5,101 nucleotides of DNA from an uncultured Muribaculaceae bacterium. GTDB lineage: Bacteria; Bacteroidota; Bacteroidia; Bacteroidales; Muribaculaceae. Below the pieces are notes generated by a model that was not told the DNA's origin, searched no databases, and worked only from the letters and a program-made list of their open reading frames with translations. The first letter of the stretch is position 1. Each line of letters begins with the position of its first letter. The stretch is from the NCBI GenBank assembly GCA_910585285.1, contig CAJUDL010000015.1, positions 69,233-74,333 on the forward strand, given 5' to 3'. This document shows, one piece after another, positions 1-5,101 of this stretch. The position numbers and the translations under genes are program-made.

Positions 1-4
1 AGAT

Positions 5-29
5 GGGGATGTATGGGGATGGGGAGGGG
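5..29 (+). other. Putative G-quadruplex-forming G-rich block
   Basis: Four runs of four G occur at 5-8, 15-18, 21-24 and 26-29, separated by loops of 6, 2 and 1 bases, with a further GGG at 33-35. This meets the usual pattern for an intramolecular quadruplex, potentially with four tetrads. It lies directly upstream of the predicted promoter at 36-66, on the non-template strand for the downstream gene. Folding and function are inferred, and what lies to the left of the window is unknown. Confidence 0.5.
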
Positions 30-35
30 CGAGGG

Positions 36-66
36 TTGGTTTTTTACGAAAAATTAGCTATTTTTG
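36..66 (+). promoter_or_regulatory. Predicted Bacteroidetes-type promoter for the GlmU-like gene
   Basis: A TTG at 36-38 is followed after 20 bases by TATTTTTG at 59-66, a full match to the Bacteroidetes -7 consensus TAnnTTTG. The -33 element is weak (TTGG rather than TTTG). Transcription would start a few bases after 66, giving an untranslated leader of roughly 85-100 bases that contains the hairpin at 81-103 and the direct repeat at 105-147. Confidence 0.55.
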
Positions 67-80
67 CTTTTCTAATTAAT

Positions 81-103
81 CAACTTTCGCTGGCGAAAAG
101 TTG
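81..103 (+). other. Bulged stem-loop in the leader of the GlmU-like gene
   Basis: Bases 81-87 pair with 97-103 and 88-89 pair with 94-95, leaving A96 bulged and a CTGG loop at 90-93. No T-run follows on the plus strand, so it does not look like a terminator. It would lie early in the mRNA leader if the promoter at 36-66 is real. The function is unknown. Confidence 0.4.
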
Positions 104-104
104 A

Positions 105-147
105 AGTTTATAAGTTTAATGCGCAAAGCGCGCAGTTTATAAGTTTA
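105..147 (+). repeat. 14-bp direct repeat flanking a GC-rich mini-hairpin
   Basis: AGTTTATAAGTTTA occurs exactly at 105-118 and again at 134-147, with a period of 29 bases. Between the copies, TGCGC at 120-124 can pair with GCGCA at 130-134. The second copy ends about ten bases before the first plausible start codon at 158, so a protein or RNA feature bound here could affect initiation. That role is inferred. Confidence 0.6.
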
Positions 148-157
148 TTTGCGGCTA

Positions 158-1417
158 ATGGACAAAAATATGAATATCGTGCTTTTCGACTCTTTCGAGT
201 CGTTCGAGAATCTTCTCCCTTTATCTTATACAAGGCCTGTGGCTGATTTCCGTGTGGGCATTATGACGATCCGCGAGAAGTGGATGCGCTTCCTGCCGGG
301 ACGCTATTCCTATCTGACCACGGAGTATCTCCGTGAGAAATTTCCGGTGGAGGTTGCCGATAATGAGCCTGTGCTCTTCGTGGCTGGTAACGTGCTGCCG
401 GATGCCGCGCTTGCTGAGGCTGTGGAGTCGTTGCCGGAAGGGGAGATGCTTACGGATGCTGATGGAATTGTGGCTTTCCATGGTTCGCTTGCCGCTTTGC
501 GGGAACTGAAGGGTAAGCGCGAGGCTGGTGAGAAAGAGACTGAGAAAAAAGAGGAGCCTGCGGCTGCCTCCACAGTGTTGACGGAGGTGAGGAGGATTCG
601 CTATGTCTTTGATGTGTTCGGGATGAACGGGGAGGAGATCCGTCGCGATTACGCATTTCTCGCGAAAGGGGAGAGTAAGGTCGCGCCCGACAGGTCGGTG
701 ACCATTATCGGACCGATGACCACCCCCGAGGGACTTCCCTCCTTATATATAGAGGATGGCGCAAGCGTGGAGGGGGCGATCCTTAACGTTAAAGATGGTC
801 CTATATATATAGGAAAGAATGCAACGGTGATGGAGGGTGCTTGTCTTCGCGGTCCGTTGGCGCTTTGTGACAATGCGAGCATCCGCATGGGCGCAAAGGT
901 TTATGGATCCACCACTATCGGACCTTTCTGCAAGGTAGGTGGCGAGCTCGACAACGCCGTGATGTTCGGATACAGCAACAAGGCGCACGACGGATATCTT
1001 GGGAATGCCGTGATCGGTGAATGGTGCAATCTCGGCGCCGGGGCGAATGCGTCCAACCTGAAGAACGATTATTCCAAGATACGCATCTGGAATTATCATA
1101 CCCAGCGTTTTATGCGTACGGATCTACAGTTCTGCGGACTGATAATGGGCGATCACTCCAAAGCCGGCATCAATACAATGTTCAACACTGCCACTGTGGT
1201 GGGTGTCGGGGTAAACCTGCATGGATCCGGGTTCCCGCGCACGTTCATACCGAGTTTTTCTACCGGTTCGCCGGAGGGAGGCTTCGAGAACGTTGTTATC
1301 GACAAATTCATGGAAACCGCCGGCAAAGTGATGCAGCGTCGCGGGCTGACGCTGACCGACACCGACCGCCGCATCTTCGACACCATCTACCGCTCCGCCG
1401 CCCGCTTCAAAATCTAA
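158..1417 (+). CDS. GlmU-like sugar nucleotidyltransferase / left-handed beta-helix acyltransferase (alternative bacterial GlmU)
   Basis: 419 residues. The family is the Bacteroidetes alternative GlmU, thought to make UDP-GlcNAc from glucosamine-1-phosphate by acetylation and uridylylation in the cytoplasm, for peptidoglycan and other envelope glycans. The N-terminal domain carries the family block LLPLSYTRPVADFRVG (residues 19-34) and IREKW (38-42) in place of the classical LxxGxGTxM loop. Residues about 118-137 are a Lys/Glu/Ala-rich, probably disordered insertion. From about residue 179 to 359, Ile/Val/Gly-rich hexapeptide-like repeats indicate a left-handed beta-helix, with the conserved segments NLGAGANASNLKN and GDHSKAGINTMFNT. 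ATG at 158 is used; ATG at 170 (giving MNIVLFDS) is equally plausible and closer to how I remember homologues starting. A TTG at 149 is open but unlikely. No terminator follows, and the 8-mer array begins a few bases after the stop. The exact sugar substrate is inferred from the family. Confidence 0.85.
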   Translation: MDKNMNIVLFDSFESFENLLPLSYTRPVADFRVGIMTIREKWMRFLPGRYSYLTTEYLREKFPVEVADNEPVLFVAGNVLPDAALAEAVESLPEGEMLTDADGIVAFHGSLAALRELKGKREAGEKETEKKEEPAAASTVLTEVRRIRYVFDVFGMNGEEIRRDYAFLAKGESKVAPDRSVTIIGPMTTPEGLPSLYIEDGASVEGAILNVKDGPIYIGKNATVMEGACLRGPLALCDNASIRMGAKVYGSTTIGPFCKVGGELDNAVMFGYSNKAHDGYLGNAVIGEWCNLGAGANASNLKNDYSKIRIWNYHTQRFMRTDLQFCGLIMGDHSKAGINTMFNTATVVGVGVNLHGSGFPRTFIPSFSTGSPEGGFENVVIDKFMETAGKVMQRRGLTLTDTDRRIFDTIYRSAARFKI

Positions 1418-1419
1418 TT

Positions 1420-1565
1420 TCTAACATTGGAACCGTAGAAAGTTTTAACATTAGACCCACAAAAAAATTAACATCAGAACGGAAAATTTTTTGAACATTA
1501 GAACAATAGTGACATTAGTTAGATTCAAAAGGCCTAATGTTACTACTGTTCTAATGTTCAAAAAA
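1420..1565 (+). repeat. Left-flank array of degenerate AACANTAG 8-mers
   Basis: Starting three bases after the GlmU-like stop codon, variants of an 8-mer appear: AACATTGG and AACCGTAG (from 1423), AACATTAG (1447), AACATCAG (1469), AACATTAG and AACAATAG (1494-1509), GACATTAG (1511-1518). They are followed by the reverse complement CTAATGTT/CTACTGTT series at 1534-1558. The first copies are decayed and the last, next to the small gene, are well preserved. No reading frame here looks like a gene. Confidence 0.75.
1487..1565 (+). repeat. 32-bp near-perfect inverted repeat upstream of the GxxExxY gene
   Basis: Arm 1487-1518 is the reverse complement of arm 1534-1565 except at 1506/1546 (A opposite C) and 1511/1541 (G opposite T). 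The loop is 15 bases, 1519-1533. The left arm opens with T6 and the right arm closes with A-runs, so the T-run is on the wrong side for a Rho-independent terminator on either strand. The right arm's first 31 bases (1534-1564) recur exactly at 2158-2188 and 2347-2377, beyond the other side of the gene. It ends 24 bases before the gene's start codon. Confidence 0.85.
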
Positions 1566-1589
1566 AATTGTTGTTGCAAAATATAGATT

Positions 1590-1976
1590 ATGATGGAGAT
1601 GAATTCGTCGTTGATAGAGAAGGTGAAGCAGTGTGCTTATAATGTGCATCTCGCTTTTGCCCCCGGTTATTTAGAATCTGTGTATCATAATGCATTGCTT
1701 ATAGAATTGAGGGATGCGGGTCTCGAAGCCAAGTCTGAAGTTCCGATAAAGGCATATTATAAGGGGTATGTTGTCGGAGAATTTAAAGCCGATATTCTAG
1801 TGGAGGGAAGTCTTATATTGGAACTCAAGGCTGTGGGAAACTTGACTGTAAATCATGAATGCCAACTTGTAAACTATCTAAAGGTAACGGGTATATCGCA
1901 AGGAGTTCTTATCAATTTTGGGTCTGACAAGTTTGAAATGAAAGTAAAGTATAAGAATTTTACACCTCAATTCTAA
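1590..1976 (+). CDS. GxxExxY family protein, PD-(D/E)XK nuclease-like fold
   Basis: 128 residues, a normal length for this small bacterial family, whose biological role is not established to my knowledge. The name-giving motif is GYLESVY at residues 26-32. A PD-(D/E)XK-like core follows: Asp68 in the strand ADILV, then Glu78-Leu79-Lys80 in ILELKAV, so the candidate metal-binding and catalytic residues are present. There is no signal peptide or membrane segment, so it is probably cytosolic. ATG at 1590 is chosen because it gives the full helix before the motif; ATG at 1593 or 1599 is possible. No clear promoter is visible between 1418 and 1589. GC is about 39%, against 58% in a sampled stretch (1201-1260) of the gene before. 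Repeat arrays lie on both sides, beginning within ten bases of the stop. Nuclease activity and any action on the repeats are inferred. Confidence 0.85.
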   Translation: MMEMNSSLIEKVKQCAYNVHLAFAPGYLESVYHNALLIELRDAGLEAKSEVPIKAYYKGYVVGEFKADILVEGSLILELKAVGNLTVNHECQLVNYLKVTGISQGVLINFGSDKFEMKVKYKNFTPQF

Positions 1977-2040
1977 TTTTTAACAATAGGTTAATAGAAT
2001 ATTTATAAGTAAAGGTTATTGATTGGTAGCTAATGTTAAA

Positions 2041-2100
2041 AACAGTAGAACATTAGGACAATAGGATATTTTGTTGCATTGTATCTAATGTTCTACTGTT
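2041..2100 (+). repeat. Perfect 16-bp inverted repeat
   Basis: AACAGTAGAACATTAG at 2041-2056 is exactly complementary to 2085-2100. The 28-base loop has a further complementary pair, ACAAT 2058-2062 with ATTGT 2078-2082. The right arm is shared with the first part of the duplicated unit that starts at 2072, so this hairpin competes with folds inside that unit. Confidence 0.85.
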
Positions 2101-2188
2101 GCGCTGTTCAAAAAAAAACAATAGAACAATAGAAACAATAGTCAGATGCAGTTACATCTAATGTTACTACTGTTCTAATGTTCAAAAA
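2072..2188 (+). repeat. 117-bp direct repeat, copy A
   Basis: Aligns with 2261-2377 at a constant offset of 189 bases apart from two compensating one-base gaps. The differences are T2082/C2271, a missing A near 2093, G2101/C2291, an A-run of nine instead of eight (2110-2118), and G2151/A2340. Each copy has the order CTANTGTT arm, A-run, AACAATAG centre, AGATGCA, CTANTGTT arm. The right end (2158-2188) matches 1534-1564 exactly. Confidence 0.9.
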
Positions 2189-2260
2189 TAACAGTAAATG
2201 TGATGGGAATGGGGTATCTGACTATTGTTCTAAATGAGCATTTATGCTCCTGATGTGAAA

Positions 2261-2377
2261 TGTTGCATTGCATCTAATGTTACTACTGTTCCGCTGTTCA
2301 AAAAAAACAATAGAACAATAGAAACAATAGTCAGATGCAATTACATCTAATGTTACTACTGTTCTAATGTTCAAAAA
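2261..2377 (+). repeat. 117-bp direct repeat, copy B
   Basis: Second copy of the unit at 2072-2188. Internal pairing is clear: ATTGCATCT (2267-2275) with AGATGCAAT (2333-2341); CTACTGTTC (2283-2291) with 2313-2321 at 8 of 9 positions. Alternatively, 2306-2330 pairs with 2347-2371 at 21 of 25 positions. It ends about 40 bases before the -33 element of the rpsL promoter. Confidence 0.9.
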
Positions 2378-2419
2378 ATGGGGCAGAATTATGAGTATAT
2401 AGAAATTTTTTATTAAAAG

Positions 2420-2451
2420 TTTGGCTAATAGGCTAATTTTTAGTATCTTTG
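2420..2451 (+). promoter_or_regulatory. Predicted promoter of the str operon
   Basis: TTTG at 2420-2423 and TATCTTTG at 2444-2451 match both halves of the Bacteroidetes housekeeping promoter (TTTG and TAnnTTTG), separated by the usual 20 bases. Transcription should start around 2456-2460, leaving a leader of about 140 bases before rpsL. The region between the elements has a tandem 8-mer, GGCTAATA then GGCTAATT (2423-2438), which may be a remnant of the neighbouring array. Confidence 0.8.
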
Positions 2452-2482
2452 CATCGCTTTAAGAGTAATTCTGCGGCATTGA

Positions 2483-2516
2483 GCGGCTAAATAATTGAAA
2501 GGCAATTATTTAGTGC
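2483..2516 (+). promoter_or_regulatory. Strong stem-loop in the rpsL leader
   Basis: CTAAATAATTG at 2487-2497 pairs perfectly with CAATTATTTAG at 2503-2513, closing a five-base AAAGG loop. It can be extended by G2486-T2514, C2484-G2515 and G2483-C2516 with G2485 bulged. A weaker hairpin follows (TTGCT 2538-2542 with AGCAA 2550-2554), then an A-rich stretch up to the rpsL start. No T-run follows the main stem, so it is not a plain terminator. A role as an RNA leader for ribosomal-protein regulation is inferred. Confidence 0.65.
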
Positions 2517-2600
2517 GCGGTTTGATGTGTGTCGGGGTTGCTCGGTTTTAGCAAGAATAAACAGTTACAAACCAAATAAATCAAAAAAAAGAGACTAAGA

Positions 2601-2984
2601 ATGCCAACAATTCAGCAATTAGTAAGAAAAGGACGCAGTGTTCTTAAAGACAAGAGCAAGTCGCCCGCATTGGATTCCTGTCCTCAGCGCCGCGGTGTTT
2701 GTGTGCGTGTGTACACCACCACCCCTAAGAAGCCTAACTCGGCTATGAGAAAGGTGGCGCGTGTTCGCCTTACGAACGGCAAGGAAGTGAACAGCTACAT
2801 CCCCGGAGAGGGTCACAACCTTCAGGAGCACTCAATCGTGATGGTTCGCGGTGGTCGTGTGAAGGACCTTCCCGGTGTTCGCTACCATATCGTGCGCGGC
2901 ACACTTGACACAGCAGGAGTTCAGGGTCGCACCCAGCGTCGTTCCAAATACGGAGCAAAGCGTCCTAAAGCAGCAAAGAAATAA
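2601..2984 (+). CDS. rpsL: 30S ribosomal protein S12
   Basis: 127 residues, close to the 124 of the E. coli protein, and alignable along its full length. S12 sits at the decoding centre of the 30S subunit and affects accuracy of codon reading. Key segments are PALDSCPQRRGVC (22-34), TTTPKKPNSAMRKVARV (39-55), GEGHNLQEHS (69-78), GGRVKDLPGVRYH (84-96) and the basic tail RSKYGAKRPKA. Lys43 and Lys88, the classical streptomycin-resistance positions, are both the wild-type lysine, so the allele looks streptomycin-sensitive at those sites. Asp89 is the residue beta-methylthiolated in some bacteria. ATG at 2601 is preceded by an A-rich stretch without a strong Shine-Dalgarno, as is common in Bacteroidetes. 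It is the first gene of the str operon, with rpsG 202 bases downstream. Confidence 0.98.
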   Translation: MPTIQQLVRKGRSVLKDKSKSPALDSCPQRRGVCVRVYTTTPKKPNSAMRKVARVRLTNGKEVNSYIPGEGHNLQEHSIVMVRGGRVKDLPGVRYHIVRGTLDTAGVQGRTQRRSKYGAKRPKAAKK

Positions 2985-3068
2985 TTAATAATTAATGGTT
3001 AATGATTAATAATTAATAATTGATTGAATCGAACGAACTATTAACTATTAATTATAAATTATTAATTA
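2982..3068 (+). other. Long AU-rich stem-loop between rpsL and rpsG
   Basis: Bases 2982-2993 (starting in the rpsL stop codon) are an exact complement of 3057-3068. Pairing continues through 2995-3010 with 3040-3055, giving in total 24 Watson-Crick pairs, 3 G-U pairs and 2 mismatches over 29 positions, with a 29-base apical region (3011-3039). The arms are built of short TAAT-type repeats, so low complexity helps the pairing. It has no following T-run suited to termination and is probably transcribed through. Confidence 0.6.
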
Positions 3069-3072
3069 ATCA

Positions 3073-3096
3073 AAATCAAACCACGGTTTTTGATTT
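3073..3096 (+). promoter_or_regulatory. Small stem-loop upstream of rpsG
   Basis: AAATCAAA at 3073-3080 is complementary to TTTGATTT at 3089-3096, with an eight-base loop CCACGGTT. It lies about 90 bases before the rpsG start. In E. coli, S7 represses its own operon by binding mRNA between rpsL and rpsG. Whether this hairpin does the same here is an inference; its sequence was not compared with that site. Confidence 0.35.
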
Positions 3097-3186
3097 ATTG
3101 GATGGCTATGGTTGAGTAAACTCCGCGAGAGAGCGGTGTTGAAGATTGCAAAAGCAGCCAAAAACAAAAACACTAAACAAGCAAAA

Positions 3187-3663
3187 ATGAGAAAAGCAAA
3201 GCCAAAGAAAAGGGTTGTTCTTCCCGATCCCGTTTTCCACAACGTCAAAGTGACAAAATTCGTGAACCATCTGATGTATGACGGCAAGAAGAACACAGCT
3301 TTCACTATTTTCTACACTGCATTGGAGACTGTGAAGTCGAAAATGCCCAATGAGGAGAAGTCAGCTCTCGAGATCTGGAAAAAAGCACTTGAGAACGTAA
3401 CTCCCCAGGTGGAGGTTAAATCACGCCGTGTAGGTGGCGCAACCTTCCAGGTGCCTACCGAGATCCGTGCAGACCGCAAGGAGTCGATATCGATGAAAAA
3501 TCTCATTATCTTCGCCCGCAAACGCGGTGGCAAAACGATGGCTGACAAGCTTGCAGCAGAGATCGTAGATGCCTTCAACGACCAGGGTGGCGCATTCAAG
3601 AGAAAAGAAGATATGCACCGCATGGCAGAGGCTAACCGCGCGTTCGCACATTTCAGATTTTAA
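3187..3663 (+). CDS. rpsG: 30S ribosomal protein S7
   Basis: 158 residues, the usual size in Bacteroidetes. S7 nucleates assembly of the 30S head by binding the 3' domain of 16S rRNA and lines the E site. The N-terminus MRKAKPKKRVVLPDP is typical of the phylum, followed by KFVNHLMYDGKKNTA, the helix EEKSALEIWKKALENV, the beta-hairpin region VEVKSRRVGGATFQVPTEIR (75-94) and the C-terminal MHRMAEANRAFAHFRF. ATG at 3187 is chosen on that N-terminus, although the frame is open upstream to 3094 and a TTG at 3112 would add 25 Lys-rich residues. AAAA precedes the start, with no clear Shine-Dalgarno. No promoter match was found in the rpsL-rpsG gap, so it is probably co-transcribed with rpsL. fusA follows 17 bases after the stop. 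Confidence 0.98.
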   Translation: MRKAKPKKRVVLPDPVFHNVKVTKFVNHLMYDGKKNTAFTIFYTALETVKSKMPNEEKSALEIWKKALENVTPQVEVKSRRVGGATFQVPTEIRADRKESISMKNLIIFARKRGGKTMADKLAAEIVDAFNDQGGAFKRKEDMHRMAEANRAFAHFRF

Positions 3664-3680
3664 TTTTGAGATAAGAGAAA

Positions 3681-5101
<1,421 letters not shown>

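Larger units (their letters stand above)
1981..2378 (+). repeat. Right-flank array of AACANTAG / CTANTGTT 8-mers
   Basis: This covers most of the 624-base gap before rpsL and holds no convincing gene. The array starts five bases after the stop codon of the small gene (AACAATAG at 1982). It includes AACAGTAG, AACATTAG and GACAATAG at 2041-2064, a run of three AACAATAG copies in each duplicated unit (2117-2141 and 2306-2330), and the complementary CTAATGTT/CTACTGTT series at 2085, 2158, 2274 and 2347. A spacer at 2189-2260 separates the two units and contains a minus-orientation fragment (2216-2229) and a small hairpin (2236-2240 with 2245-2249). From 2379 to 2419 I see only AT-rich sequence. 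Confidence 0.85.

Noticed and set aside
149..157. TTG at 149 as the start of the GlmU-like protein
   Set aside because: ATG codons at 158 and 170 lie just downstream in frame and fit the family start better.
1021..1494. Plus-strand open frame of 157 codons overlapping the end of the GlmU-like gene
   Set aside because: It is out of frame with a well-conserved protein, has an Arg/His-rich composition typical of a shadow frame, and runs into the repeat array.
1487..1565. Intrinsic terminator after the GlmU-like gene
   Set aside because: The hairpin is followed by an A-run, not a T-run, on both strands.
2183..2190. Minus-strand match to TAnnTTTG within the repeats
   Set aside because: No TTTG-like element is found about 20 bases further upstream on that strand, and no minus-strand gene follows.
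1534..2378. A CRISPR array, because near-identical segments recur
   Set aside because: The repeats are unevenly spaced, palindromic over long arms and merge into 8-mer arrays. There are no regular unique spacers and no cas genes in the window.
3112..3186. TTG at 3112 as the true start of S7
   Set aside because: The family N-terminus begins at MRKAKPKKR, encoded from 3187, and the protein then has the usual 158 residues.

Overview
The window is a piece of a Bacteroidales chromosome, possibly Muribaculaceae or a relative. Three things support this. There are two matches to the Bacteroidetes promoter pattern (TTTG or TTG, about 20 bases, then TAnnTTTG). A-rich sequence rather than a clear Shine-Dalgarno precedes the starts. 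The protein sequences also fit: a Bacteroidetes-type alternative GlmU, and S12, S7 and EF-G of the bacteroidete kind. Everything annotated lies on the plus strand. The family-level taxonomy is only an impression.

Layout. Positions 1-157 form a non-coding leader: a G-rich block able to form a quadruplex (5-29), a good promoter candidate (36-66), a bulged hairpin (81-103) and a 14-bp direct repeat (105-118, 134-147). Positions 158-1417 encode a two-domain GlmU-like sugar nucleotidyltransferase/acyltransferase. Positions 1418-2378 form a low-GC accessory island: a small GxxExxY-family PD-(D/E)XK-like protein (1590-1976) with arrays of a degenerate 8-mer (AACANTAG, complement CTANTGTT) on both sides, built into long inverted repeats and one 117-bp direct duplication. 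Positions 2420-5101 hold the start of the str operon: promoter, structured leader, rpsL (2601-2984), a hairpin-rich spacer, rpsG (3187-3663), and fusA (from 3681, cut off by the window end after 473 codons).

How it works together. The str operon genes make S12, S7 and the translocase EF-G, and are probably co-transcribed from the promoter at 2420-2451. The GlmU-like enzyme would supply UDP-GlcNAc for the cell envelope. The GxxExxY gene and its repeats belong to neither pathway. They look like a cassette inserted between two core loci.

The most interesting material is that cassette. Repeats begin within about 10 bases of both ends of the small gene's neighbourhood and include three identical 31-bp segments. 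The duplicated unit has a purine-rich centre that can pair with either of two flanking arms, giving two mutually exclusive folds. Two of the few differences between the two copies fall in a predicted stem and both keep pairing as G-U wobbles. A second theme is RNA structure in the str operon: a perfect 11-bp hairpin in the rpsL leader and a long AU-rich hairpin between rpsL and rpsG.
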